Assembly: GCF_001540865.1 (NCBI RefSeq)
Contig: NC_033622.1
Location: forward strand, 16,267,695-16,331,694
DNA length: 64,000 nucleotides
Direction: 5' to 3'
Source: Ananas comosus
Lineage: Eukaryota; Streptophyta; Magnoliopsida; Poales; Bromeliaceae
Under the pieces are notes generated by a model, which saw only the letters and a list, made by a program, of their open reading frames with translations, had not been told where the DNA came from and ran no database searches. The translations under genes and the position numbers were made by a program. Shown here piece by piece: positions 12,157 through 24,646 of the stretch (position 1 is its first letter; the number at the start of each line of letters is the position of its first letter).

Positions 12157-14356
12157 TGTATTGCCTCTAAAAGTGAACTCATTTACTATTCATTTAGGAA
12201 AGAGAGAGAGAGAGAGCATGATGCCCCCATGATCAGTATATGGTTGGTGACGTTGATTCCCCACCTCTCCAGCGATCACATGGGAGGAGTTGGAAATAGA
12301 ACAGTTTTTTTCTGTTTTCTTTTAAAAAAAGAAAGGAGAAATAGGTGTAGGTTACTTGAACTCATCATGTTGTGACTTGTGAACAAGGGAGTAGTTTTCC
12401 ATACTTTGTCCTTAAAATCTTTGCATTTTAAGGTAAGCTGTCCAACTTATAAAGCTAGTGGTATGCAAAAAAAATTTCTCTGATTTTAATTTGAATTATG
12501 ATTTGATTGAAAATTATCATCCAAAAAAAAAAATAAAATAAAGTTATCATATATGTAACCAATTAATTCATTACTTCAATATATATTTTATAGATCTAGT
12601 CTTAGTTAAGAAAATGTTTGGTTTCCCGTGAAAGTGTACACTTTTTTGCAATAAACACGAATTCAATAAAAACGACTAGGAATCAAAAAGTTGCACATAT
12701 GTGTCAATGCATAAACAATATATAGATTTTATTTGGATACATGAAAGTTTTATTTGATTTAACTTTTCATTTGACTTAAGATTGTAGCATTTAGTTGATA
12801 AGAAACGCGATCAAATATCTCAAATGAATATCATATTTTGTCTTTAAAATCATTATTTCAGAATAAATAAATTGTCCCGTAGATAGAATATGTTTTCTTA
12901 CTAAATTATAAATGCCGATTTTTAACTTCCAATTACGTAAAACAATTTACTTACTGAATATGTTATTATTAAAGATTTAATTCTGATACCCAAATTGGTC
13001 CTTAGCAAACTTAAATCCAATCAAATATTATAAACGATATATGACCAAATTATAGGAGAGCTCTTTATATGTTTAATAAATACGGATCCAATCAATGATC
13101 CAATGATATCCAAGGTACGCATTGCAGTCCGGTCATAGTCCGGTCCAATTTAGATACAACTACGCTAAAGCTCCATGTGCTAAATTGTACGGCCATATTA
13201 ATAAATATGTGCAAATGTCAACCAACTGAGCAAATAATAAATGGTGTAACCATGCATGTGACATCCCTGACTACATATATATCTATTTTTGGGGGGATCA
13301 AAATAAATGAGGGGAAAAAAAAAAAAAAAAAAGTAGGTCGTTCACATGCTCGTTGCTGGGCCATTGAAACGTACGCTAATGCATAATTTTGCTTAACATA
13401 TTTATACTGCAATTAATCCATCTCCATGCGCATCTCAAATATAAAAAATTATATAATGTACAAGTTATATTGCCGGTACTGTATTCTCAATCAATAGAAT
13501 TGTCCCCTTTAATTTTACTGTCCCGCCATGATTAATAAAAAATATATTATAATTTTCGCTCAAGAAGAGAGATATGACTTGCTTGTTATTGATGATGTGG
13601 TGTAAGTATGACACTATAACCTTTCTCCTGATAAAAAATACACAAGCCCCTCTCGGTTTATTATTTTGTATAAGACTCTGCATATGTGTGTTTTCTTACT
13701 TGAATCTAGAAATACAAAATAAAAAAGATGTTGTGTTATTTGAGGAGGTGAGTTGTTTTGTTTTCATATAATTTTTCTTACTGATTCACTAAGAGTGCGT
13801 TTGTTTCAAACATAGAAAAAAACTGGCGTAATTTATATCGTGTGGGATATATCTTTTAAACACAGAAAAACGCTACCTACCGACTATCAAAAGGTGCGAG
13901 CTAATGATCAACGGCAGTGCCTAAGATGCACGCAACAATTTCTATTCATACATAAGGTGGGCATATGGTTCTTGCTTAATTTCATTAAATTCCACATGCC
14001 ATTCCCAACATGATCTCTTTTCTCACCAACATATATATATATATATTGACCTTTACTCACCTCTATAAACAGGTTATGTTTAATAAGAAAAGTTATTTGA
14101 CTTTATAGTTGTTTCATTATATATTAAGTCACCTTTTGATGCATCCACGTCCAAACCTAACTTCAATTGTCTTAAAAGCAAGATGCGTTTTTCACTTAAT
14201 TCCTGCGTATCTGGACCATAACCACCACCTTGACTATGAAAGATTTGAAAAATGAACACTAAATTTTTAAATTTTGAATATGAACTTTCAAATTACTCTA
14301 TTATATGTTTATAAAATTTTATCCAGAATATATATAATTTAGAATCGGATAAAACA
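10111..14356. other. Gene desert, first part
   Basis: AT-rich intergenic DNA with (TA)n tracts at about 10142-10161, 11274-11297, 12129-12141 and 14033-14046. A less AT-rich patch at 10740-10960 holds several GGCCCA/TGGGCC words, which are site II-like promoter motifs, but no coding exon follows in either direction. I see no gene. Confidence 0.45.
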
Positions 14357-14372
14357 AGTTATCCAAAGTTTC

Positions 14373-14529
14373 TTTTTTTTTTTTTTTGAGAGATAAGTAG
14401 TATGCTACCCCCTTCGTTTATTTCATTTAGAAATAAACTTAGCTGGAAATATAAATCAACTAGAACTCGAACTTGGGTCTCGGATATCAACCACCAAACC
14501 CTTTGCCACTTACTTTAGGGACGGTCGGT
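14373..14529 (-). mobile_element. tRNA-derived SINE, copy 1
   Basis: A minus-strand insertion with its poly-A tail (seen as poly-T) at 14373-14387 and a tRNA-like head at the right end. It is flanked by a perfect 16-bp target site duplication, agttatccaaagtttc, at 14357-14372 and 14530-14545. The head carries A- and B-box-like pol III promoter words. Confidence 0.85.
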
Positions 14530-14545
14530 AGTTATCCAAAGTTTC

Positions 14546-16293
14546 ACATGCTAAACGACGTACTCTTTTCACAAGCAGCTCTGTACAGCAACAATATTAA
14601 TAGTTGGACTCACTCTCAAACAAGCCCCCTCTCTAAATATATTCAACATCCTGCATAAATTTTCACCACCTAATGGAATGTTCTGTAATTAACTTTTAAA
14701 TATATAGAAGTTTTCATTAAAAATCAAATAAAACTTGAGTAAAGATTTTTTTTTTTTTTTAAAGGTTGTAGGGTGTGTCCATGCATTTTAGTCCATGCTA
14801 TATATACTATTCCCAGCACAAAAACAAGTTCCATAGTGCTGTACATGTCACGCCCCTCATTGCCCGCGGTCACGAGCAAATTATGTACTGATTTTGATTG
14901 GATATAATTAAAAATACAGTCAAAATGTAACAACTATAACTATTAACATTTTATTTGATTGAACGTAGTAAAAAATATTATAACTATAAATAATTTATTT
15001 AGTTACATGCACTTGAGAAGTGCATTTCTAATTAAAAAATAGTTCTTCGAATATGTGGCGATTATGAAGAAGAGATTATCCGTAGCTCAAAAAAAAAAAA
15101 TTCAAACTGCTGTAACTAGAATTGTGACCAATTTAAGAATAGTACTAATTGCTGCAGTTAATTATATATATATATATATATAATTTTTACTGTAACAATT
15201 AAAATTAAATATTTTGGATCAAATACCAAATTAAATTTTACATAGGCGCAGTGGAACAATCAAGTGGCACACACGTAAACGGTGGCAACAGCCGCAGCTA
15301 AAAAAAAAAAGAAAAAAGAAAAAAAGAAAAGATTGTGACGAGACAAGTCTATAAGACCCATTGTGAATGTCCCCTTATGAGAATTACAGCTGGACCCATT
15401 AATGTCGTTTATACGGACCTGGCCCATGCCGTTTTATTAATGGGCCTAATGGTAGCAGGCATAGGCCCAGAGGCGTCACTGGGCCCAATTTTCGTATCAG
15501 GGATCAGATTGTGCCTGGCCTTCGCTTCTCTAATGCGTACTCGTAAATATTTTTAATGATCTTCCGAGTTATATTTTGAACTTTCACCTGTAAAAAAAAA
15601 GAATACCCCATTAACTTTTATGAAGGAACAACGAAGAGAAATTAAGATTATGATAATCTGTTCTCTGGGAGTAGCACTACAAGGATGTCGCATTGCCTCG
15701 CCATATCAAATATAATTAAGATTTCTGAATTACAGCCAAGCAAACAATGTGAATAAAAAAAAAACAAAATTGTAGGCTTTTTGTTTTTTGTTATTTTAGA
15801 AAAAATAATACAAAGAATGTCACGTTGAATCTCAGTTTCTCTTGGATGCTATAAACTTTAATGCTATCCTCAAGGTGCATCAAGGAGAGATTCTTACTAA
15901 ACACAACACCTTCCATTGAAGGACTCGTAGCTTTTTTCCGCAATNTTTTAATTTGTTAGAATTAAAAAAAAAAAAGAGAGGTGAAAATTTACCGTATAAC
16001 ACTTACACCGTATCATCTATTTCTAACCAATCATCTTTTTTTTTCTAAAAAAAATATAATAAAAATATTTTTTAAAAAATTACAATGGAATGAGTAATAT
16101 TAATGTTGCCAAGAGAGAGAGAGAGAGAGAGAGCAGCAGCTGTACGGCAGAGTTGGGGGGCCAAATCAAAGTCGACAAATTGTAAAAGGGAATATTGGGA
16201 AGTGCATATGACAAAAAGGACTTTATAATCCAACTTTGCTCCTGCGCTTTTTTTGGCCCCTTATAATTGGAATTGTTGAAAGAAATTGACTAA
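14546..16293. other. Gene desert, second part
   Basis: AT-rich sequence with a (TA)n tract at about 15164-15182, a (GA)n tract at about 16113-16132 and GGCCCA/TGGGCC words at about 15420-15495. A single N stands at 15945. A segment from about 15979 resembles the ends of a small AT-rich dispersed repeat also seen near 17747 and 20405. No gene seen. Confidence 0.4.
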
Positions 16294-17098
16294 GGTCCTG
16301 TTTGGTTGTGGAATAAAAGGGTAATAACCCTTTTTATCCCACTATTCTTGTCAAATATAAAGCAAAATTGGCATGTTAATTTATACCTACGTTAATAGGT
16401 TATTCTCGAATAACCCGTTAAGAGGAAGAATAGTAGTTCCATGTATTGGGTGGAACAAGCTATTCTCTAATTTATTCCTTCACTAAGTTGTAAATAATTA
16501 TAAATTATAATTATTTAATACAATTATTTTTTTTAATAATTGACTAATTAATTTTTTGAGTTATTAAATTAATAAATATTTAAATAATAATCTATTTATA
16601 ATTTATTATTATTTATCTAATTAAATAGTTAAATTTTAAAAATTTAAAATTTTAAAATTTATAATTTGTAATGTCACGCCCCGGATTACATATTTTTCTG
16701 GGCACAGCAACAGACCCACTGTATAAATAGGAATTTTTTCTGTATACGAAGCGATAGCTGTACTAGTAAACAAATCGAAGCTACAACCACAAGGTAAAGA
16801 GCTGCTAAATAGANTAATTTCAAATTTTAAAATTTCAAAGTTAAAATTTTAAATTTAAAAATATAAATTTAAAAATTTAAAAATTCAAATTCAAATATAA
16901 TAAGCGTATAATATCATTATTTTTTATTTATAAAACCTACTATCCTTATTATTTCATCTTACCTAACCAAACGCTATTTTTTTACTCCCAGGAATAGTCC
17001 AATTTTCATCCAAACGTAAAATTGATCTAATCCCCGCCCATACCTCAACCTATTCTTGGAATAGTCATTTTTTGCTTATTCTCGAACCAAACGATACC
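16294..17098. mobile_element. PIF/Harbinger (Tourist-like) MITE with a nested insertion
   Basis: The terminal inverted repeats are ggtcctgtttggtt on the left and, in reverse complement, ggtatcgtttggtt on the right. Both sides are flanked by TAA (16291-16293 and 17099-17101), the 3-bp TWA-type duplication of PIF/Harbinger elements. The interior is AT-rich. At about 16671-16814 it holds a block of different composition starting gtcacgcccc, probably a nested insertion, with a single N at 16814. Confidence 0.7.
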
Positions 17099-17746
17099 TA
17101 AGTATATATCTAGTGGCCTCAAAGCTCGGCTCCCCAGTACTTAGTACTTACACACAAATGCTCCTACTACTTATTTCCCCTTTATTATTATCCATGCCCT
17201 ATATAATTTTATCGAATAAAAAATTTTAAATAAAAAATTACCATAATTCATTTTATTTTAATTTTTGCAACGCAATATATTTAATTTGGAGAACCAAATA
17301 TCCTTCCAACAATCTCAAATGCAGACTAACTTATCGTTAGGCTGATAATAGTTCGGTAAAAATATATTAAAAATTATAACAATTGCTCTTTCTATTTTAT
17401 TGGTTATTTCTTTGTAGGTAGAGGCCAGTGTCTGTAATATCAACATAATGTCACTCTCTATTTTTTTTTTTTTTTCATGAAATAGGGCATATCATTTTCT
17501 GTTTTAATTTTGAAAAAAAATTGGCTAACCAAAAGTAAATTTTTTTATCTTTGAAACGATAAACTATAAAAGGTGACAGAAAAGAATCATGTTCAACTCT
17601 TTTCAGCAAAGTACACACAAGACAATTTTTTGAAATAGCGAGGGCACCAACTGCCAATGCAAACTTTTGATCACATAAATTTTAGATATTCTAAAATCGA
17701 CCAGCCTTATCTTTGGAGGTGAAAAGTGTACAATTTGGAATCTAGC

Positions 17747-18090
17747 TAGGTGAGGAGAAAGTTTACTATATAATACTTACACTATATGATCAATAATAAG
17801 TCAATTATTTTTTTACTGACTGGCCCTAGAGTAATTGGCAAAAGGCTTGGTGGTTGGTACCCGAGATCCAAGTTCGAATCCTAGTTGATTCACATTTCCA
17901 GCTGAGTTTATTTCTAAATGAAATAAACGAAACGGGTAACGTGCTACCTATCTCTCAAAAAAAAAAAAAAGTTGATTATTTTTTATTTAAGAGAAGAGTA
18001 CAATAAAAATAAATTTAATAATCAAAATAAAATTTGTGAACCCAATAAAATAATCTGATTAGTTGAGAACACCACATCAGCAACATAACT
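17747..18090. mobile_element. AT-rich dispersed repeat (MITE-like) interrupted by a SINE
   Basis: The left end (tactatataatacttacac ... caataataagtcaatta) resembles segments at about 15985, 20413 and 51591. The match resumes after the SINE (ataataaaaat-type run). The shared word order (cacttacacc..tatcatc..aataa..aatcat) suggests one small repeat family. Ends and duplications are not resolved. Confidence 0.4.
17815..17970 (+). mobile_element. tRNA-derived SINE, copy 2
   Basis: Begins actgactggccctagag, carries the B-box-like aagttcgaatcctag and ends in a poly-A of about 14. It is flanked by an imperfect 15-bp duplication (gtcaattatttttt on the left, gttgattattttt on the right). It lies inside the AT-rich repeat, so it is the younger insertion. 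Confidence 0.8.
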
Positions 18091-18112
18091 GACGCACTTT
18101 AGATCTTTTTCT

Positions 18113-18185
18113 TTCTTTTTTTTTGAGAGAAAGGTAGCGCGCTACCTGCTTCATTCAGTTAAAAAATGAATTAAGCTACATGGGT
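18113..18185 (-). mobile_element. SINE 3'-end fragment
   Basis: A poly-T followed by gagagaaaggtagcgcgctac and a diverged body matches only the 3' part of the SINE family in reverse orientation. The tRNA-like head is not recognisable. It may be a truncated copy or a related family. Confidence 0.4.
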
Positions 18186-18546
18186 AAGACAGTACAGGCC
18201 TCAATGGATGGCGAAACGAAAAAAAAAAAAAAAAAACTATTTACAGTTGGGTCACCCTCAAAAGTTTACAGTGGTTCACTTCTCCGACCTAATTTTTTTC
18301 TAATAATGGCTGTCGTGGGAATGTATTATATATAGATCTATGTGTTAGGTATTTTCCGTATCCCACAGTGGAGACAAAAAGGAGAATATATAGACGGAGA
18401 GAGAGAGAGAGAGAGAATTTATCTTAGCACGGCGATAGCGACCCAACGGAGGCGTTATGAAAAGGAAAGCGACTCCACTATGCACCCTTCTTGGCCCCTT
18501 CTTTTCACTATTTTCTTTGGTCGAACAATTCTCATTCTCTTCTTCT

Positions 18547-18585
<39 letters not shown>

Positions 18586-21500
18586 CTCTTTTGTTGGGAA
18601 TTCTCTGCCAAAACAGAACAAAAAAAGTGCAAGTGGTGAGTGAATAGGCTACTGATAAGTCATTCACCGGTCTTTATTTTCAAGATAATTGTTATTTTCA
18701 AGATAATTGTTACCGTTAACAAGAGTATGTTTTTTAACAGAATATAAGTAAAATAATAATTTTATTATCACAAATATATCTATCCAAAAGTTTCCATCTG
18801 TTAAAATTATGTAAAAACATCTTTTCAAAAATTTCAATGGTCATCTTTCTACCATCACAAATAATATAAGAGAGATAAAAAGGTCAATTTGTCTTATTAT
18901 CTATCATAGTTAAATATTTTACTTAATTAACTATATTTTTCTAACGAATCCTAATAATAGAAGTACATTTGAAAATTTAAAATTTTTACCTGAATAAGTA
19001 TAAAAATTTAAATTTTATAGAGCTATATCTACTATTTGATATATTTACAAAAAAAATTATATATAATTAATCCTATTTTAAATGATATCTAAATAAATGG
19101 TTCCGTGTACACTTTTTCTCTCTCAGTTTTCATTATAATTTTGAAATATTGAAAAAACAAATTGAAATTTATTTATAAAATAAAAATGATGCTATTAATT
19201 GTTGCATTATTGATTTGTTTTTTTTTTTGGAGAAAGGTTGCATTATTGATTTGTAAAATCTTAATTGGTGCGATAAGTTGGACAAACGCATCAAGTTAAA
19301 ATCAAACGAATTTGGACGGTGGTTTACGAGGCGGGCCTAGCGATCCTACGGCGTAGAGTAGGGGTGTCATTATTCGACATGGTCTTGTCGCTCAAGTACA
19401 CTGTAATGTTATGCGCACGCAAACCCAGCCTTTTCTCTCTCACTCTTTTTCTTTTTTTTTATTTTTTTGCCCTTTACAGCGCTTTTTGGGGGCTTTTTTG
19501 GGTACCCTTTATTATCCTATCTCTCCCTAGGAGGTAGGCGTAGGTTAGTTACCCAAGGCGCATGTTAGCTCAGGCCTTTATCTTATGTGGGGCCTCTCTC
19601 AAACCAACCGAACATGCCGTGACGTGTCGCTCTCTCATTGGTTGAGGAAAAAATCTGCTATCGTACGAAACGTCGTTCTGAGCCTCGCGTAACCAAAAAT
19701 GTACCCAAAAGAGTACCATCGTTCACAAGTTTTGTTTCAGTTGTATTTTTTTAAAATTTTTTAATTACCATTGCAAGAAAAATATGCGACTGGAATAAAA
19801 TATATAATATTAGATAATTTTTTAATGAATAATTATATGTTTATTAGCTCGCTCTGGATCCGCGATATTTTATTTTGATAGTCTTAGTTAAAAATAAAAA
19901 ATATATTTTGTATATACAGTCATATCGTTTTTTTTTTAATCTAATGTTGTTTGTCAATTCTCAATATCTAACTTATCCCACAAAATTATTATATTATCTT
20001 TGTAGTAGAAATAAAAATATTAAATTGGAGATTTTGTTTTGGTCATTACAATTTTATTTAATAATTATTATAGTAAAGCTATTAGTTTCTTTTATAATTG
20101 TTACATACTCCATCATATAAAATAATATATATATATATATATAGAGTCCGGCTACTATGCTATTANTAATTAATTTAGTTTCTATACTTTTAAAATTAAG
20201 ATAGGTGTTTGTAATTTTTTGATCTTTGGATTAAGAGATATGCAGTTATGATGATAATAGTCTTCTATGATTGAATGAATAGTTGGTTGAATAGTATAAT
20301 TTAACGAATAAAAATAATTAAAAAATTATATCTAATGATAAAAATTTTATAAATACCAAATGATTTATATAAGAAAAATGAAAAATAAATTGGACCCATG
20401 GTAAGGAGGAATTCTACACTGTCACACTTGCACCATGTCATCAATAACAAGCCAATCATATTCATTCTTTTCAAACAAAAGTATAATAAAAATATTTTTT
20501 ACAATCATGATAGGACATATATCTCTAAAAAAAATATTTAATTGATATGTTACGTCACGTCACCAATATACCCGTTGCATTCTAGAATTTTTTCATGGTA
20601 ACAGGAGGTATTCATTTATTTGCCAACATCTCGCGCTCTGCCTCCTTCTGATGACGTGGAAGGTTCTCAGCCGTTACTAGACCGTTGAATCTTGATCGGC
20701 ACACGAGACAAAAGGGAATTACACATTTTACACCATCATCATAATTGCCAAATTATTGGCGCATTAATTGCAACACAGAGATTTTCTCTACAGTGTCGAT
20801 TTATTATTTCTCCCCCCCGACACAACAGTGACTTGTCACTTATTGGTAACTGCTCCGATCTAGTAAATAAATTTAGGAAAAACTTCAAAAAATCCCCCTG
20901 TGGTTTTATGCATTCTCACTTTACTATCCTGTGGTTTAAAACGTATCAATTTGCCTCCCTGTGGTTTCATTTTTATCTTTTCGGAAGCTTTTTCGTTAAC
21001 ATTTTGTTAAATTATATACAAAAAACTTCAGATAACCATTTATATTTATCGAATATTCACTTTAGTATCCTTTAATTTTAACTTTGTCACTAATTTAAGA
21101 AAAAAATAATAATAAAATTGATAACAAAAAGAGAAAAACGAAACCACAGGGGGGCAAATTGATACGTTTTAAACCACAGGGTACTAAAGTGAGAAAGCAC
21201 GAAACCACAGGGGGGTTTTTGAAGTTTTCCCATAAATTTATTTGTTTCTTGCAGAGTTTGAAGTCCAAACGTTTTGCTAAGATACATGTTCGAATCTCGA
21301 CCAAAATAAAAAATAAAGTATCTATTAATAGGTTGCAATTACTTTATTTTTATTCTTGAGCATAAGGTCGAGATTCGAACCTCCACTTGCATGCTTATTA
21401 GTGAAACATTTGAACTTCAAACTCTATAATAATAAACACAAATAATTATCTATATCAGGGAATGGTTTAGGTAAGGGCTATTGGCTTGTGAAAAATAAAA

Positions 21501-22800
21501 AATAAATTCAATTAGAAAATAATAATTAGATTCGATATATATATATATATGGCTCTGTCTTGTTCTTCAATCTATATATTCTAAATGTAGGATTATGGTT
21601 CAAGTGAAAAATAAACCACATGGTTTGAAAAGCTTGATCAATTCGCGCACAATTAATTGTATATGAGATTCCATAACCCAAATTAACTTGGAAATTTAGA
21701 ATGGTTTTGAATCATATTTGTTGCTTACTGAATTTTATATAACTCATACTGGATTTGAATAAATTTTTGGTTATTTATTATTGTAACAGTGTTGGTATAT
21801 AACTATAGCTGTATAAATAATAATAATAATATTAATAATATAACAAAACCGGAACATCTTTTAATTATTAAAGCGAGGAGCGCTGAGCATGCTATGCCTC
21901 TTTGAACTAGACAAGGACTTCAATTTTTTGAGTTTTGAACGGTGTCGTATAGCAAAGCTTCTTTTTTTGGGGGGGTTTTTATATATTATGAATTTATGAT
22001 CTTTAGCTTATTAAAGAAAAAGACTAGGAGCTTTAAAGTGGGGAAACAAAAAGCACTACAAAATGTACTACACGCATTAAAATAGAAGCAATTTGAAAAC
22101 AAGATGTACATATCATCGTTGATAATTTGGACGCTGCATTATTTGTTGACTATATTAAGCACATTATAAAAGCATTTTTTGAGTCCATGATTGATACTGG
22201 GACTGTATTATTTGTTGACTCAGCATCTCTAATCACGCAAAGCATACCAAATTTATTGGCTTGGACTATATTTTAATTTTCAACATCAAGCCTAAGATAC
22301 ATAAAAACAAAAGACAAATCTTCTTCACGTACGCTGCACGATTAAAAAATATATATAATACATCTTTTGAGGACTCTAGAGAAAAATAAGAGTTTTTGTG
22401 AGAAAAGGGGGAACGTAAAGAAAATTGGGAAGTGAAAACTAAATTGGACGCAAGGAGGCTTAAAAATATAAAAGAGTGATCAAATTAAATTGAGATTCAA
22501 GAGATTTTGTGATTAGGGTAATAATTACTTTGGATAGTTACATTTTTGTAAATGAAATATAGGTATTACAGTTTTTTCTGACTCACATGACAAACAAAAA
22601 TTAGGTTGACGAGTGTCCGAGATGTGGAGAAAGAAAAAGAAAAAAAATGTTCAGCAATTCTGCAATTAGTGATAGACATGTTTTATAATTAATATATGGC
22701 TAATGCATTTGCCTAGAAAGAAAAGAAAAATCTATAGATTAATAAGCTGTTTGTTTCTTTTTTGTATGCATTCTCTATAACTTAACCAACTTCAAGAATA
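18186..22800. other. Gene desert, third part
   Basis: AT-rich intergenic DNA. It contains GA/CT microsatellites (about 18397-18416 and 18549-18581), a (TA)n tract at about 20127-20143 running into agagtccggctactatgcta, which matches the end of the MITE in the Sec14-like gene's intron, and a single N at 20166. A segment at about 20405-20585 resembles the AT-rich dispersed repeat. No gene is recognised. The longest open frames run across low-complexity sequence or the MITE at 20876. Confidence 0.4.
20876..21231. mobile_element. Mutator-type MITE (long terminal inverted repeats), copy 1
   Basis: A 356-bp element whose first and last ~105 bp are inverted repeats (ggaaaaacttcaaaaa.. against ..tttttgaagttttccc). 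Recurrent words are ctgtggttt, tctcacttta and gtatcaatttg. It is flanked by a perfect 9-bp duplication, ataaattta, at 20867-20875 and 21232-21240. A 9-bp duplication with long TIRs indicates a Mutator-like non-autonomous element. It has no coding capacity. Confidence 0.85.
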
Positions 22801-22964
22801 CCGTCTGTAGTGCAAGTGGCAAAAGGGTTTAGTGGTTGGTACCTGAGATCCAAGTTCGAATCCTAGTTGATTCACATTTCTAGCTTAAGTTTATTTCTAA
22901 ATAAAATAAACGAAGTGGGTAGCATGCTACAATTCTCTCAAAAAAAAAAAAAGAAAAAAAAAGA
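22801..22964 (+). mobile_element. tRNA-derived SINE, copy 3
   Basis: Begins ccgtctgtagtgcaagtggc, carries the B-box-like aagttcgaatcctag and ends in a poly-A with interspersed Gs. It is flanked by aagaatac on the left (about 22793) and right (about 22961), a short likely target duplication. Confidence 0.8.
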
Positions 22965-23582
22965 ATACAAATGAAACACTTAAATAAACTCACAATATTA
23001 TGCAATTACACTAGTATGTCTTTATGCTAAGTCCTATTTAATTCTCAGGCCTAAATCGAATAAAAATATGAAATTTAAAAATAAAATTTTAAAAAAATCC
23101 TCATACGCATATGTATATTATATTATATATACATATTATTATTTTTATCTTTGAGCCTAGTCACTCCGCATATAATTTTCTATGCAACCGTGAGATGTAC
23201 CGCACACATCACGATGTGCGCCCTCAATCCGTTTCTTTTACATCTTTTGTACATATTTAAGCATCAACGGCTAGGGTTCATTTAGACGATCTCTTGGACG
23301 GCCGATATGCGTTAACCTATCGCTCTTGTCACGAATTTACCGGTTCGCCGACGTGTACTTCGCACCGCACCACGCGCCGTAGCCTCGCAATAGATCGGCG
23401 ATTAAATCGGCTGGTCCAGCTGATCCGGTCGAAAGCGATGTTGCCCCCCTAATTAAAATAGTGTTAATTTCACCAATTAATCCTAAATTTTATCAAATTA
23501 TTAAAAGTTGATTTCAAAATTTTGTAATTTTCATCTGTAAATTTTAATTCTCTAATAATTATTATTATAATCAGAGGTGAAT

Positions 23583-24007
23583 GGCACATATATCTTCATA
23601 AAATAATACAATTACATTTTGTCATCTTTATTCCTCTATAAGTTGCTCGGGTTGGAAATTTATCTCGCTTGGTTAGTTTAGTAGTGAAAATTAATTTTTC
23701 TCATACAAAATAATCGTTCCTTCCATTAAAAAAAATATTATTGAATTATATTTAGTATTATTAGTTATTTTCAATTTTATTATTCAAAGTATTTTTTATC
23801 ATCCGTGTACTAGGCCATAAATTATAAATTTAGAAATTATAAAAATATTATTTTTAGAAGAGCATAATAATTTTAATGGGAAAACTTTAACTGCTGATGT
23901 GTAGAAGTAAATTATATATTTTGGAGCTTTAGAATAATATGTGTGATAATTAAAATTTTGTAAATGATGATTAAAATTGTATAGTGATAAATCTATAATT
24001 TTAAAAG
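23583..24007. repeat. AT-rich tandem duplication, unit A
   Basis: Starts ggcacata, and so does the next unit about 425 bp later. Shared landmarks include aataatacaatta, atttatctcgc, acaaaataatc, agagcataataattttt and tagtgataaa. The units are clearly diverged and carry indels, so the duplication is old. No coding potential. Confidence 0.7.
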
Positions 24008-24420
24008 GCACATAAAGTAATAATACAATTATATCTGGTCATCAAATTTATCTCGCACCATTAGTTGACTAGTTCAAATTGAATTTTCTCTTACAAAATA
24101 ATCATTCCTCACATAAAAAAATATTTAATTATATTTAATATTATTAATTATTACTAATCTTTATTATTCTAACTTTTTTTTTATCAGTTGTATAGACCAT
24201 AGATTATAAATTTTAAAAATATAAAATATTTTTTTTACAAGAGCATAATAATTTTTACGGAAAAAATTTAACGGCCGGCTAACAAAGACACATGTAGAAA
24301 TAAATCATTTAATTTTGAACTTTAGAATAATGATATAATATATGATAATAAAATATATTGTAATGATGATTGAAAGTTTATAGTGATAAAATATAAAATT
24401 TTAAAATTGTTTGAACACAT
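24008..24420. repeat. AT-rich tandem duplication, unit B
   Basis: Second copy of the unit beginning ggcacata. It follows directly on unit A, is slightly shorter because of indels in the middle, and has the same landmark words in the same order. Confidence 0.7.
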
Positions 24421-24499
24421 ATGAAACTATTCCTTTAATTAAAGTAGATGTGTGGAGCTAGTGACGCAATTAATTAGCCCTTTAATAACAGCTTATTAA

Positions 24500-24607
24500 A
24501 GCTTGAGAGCGGCGTACATAAGGCGTATAAAGAGTCAAAGAGGTGTACAGTGTCACGAAAATATAAATAGGAGGAAGGGAAGAGTGAAAAAAAAAGAAAA
24601 AGAAAAG

Positions 24608-24646
<39 letters not shown>

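Noticed and set aside
18342..18667. Open frames rich in Ser-Leu or Arg-Glu
   Set aside because: They are translations of the CT/GA microsatellite.
20876..21359. Open frames on both strands across 20692-21359
   Set aside because: They translate the inverted ends of the Mutator-type MITE (FKTYQFA.LWF-like on both strands), which is non-coding.
17815..22964. tRNA genes suggested by GGTTCGAATCC-type words
   Set aside because: The words are B boxes of poly-A-tailed SINEs with target duplications; no cloverleaf with an acceptor stem can be made.
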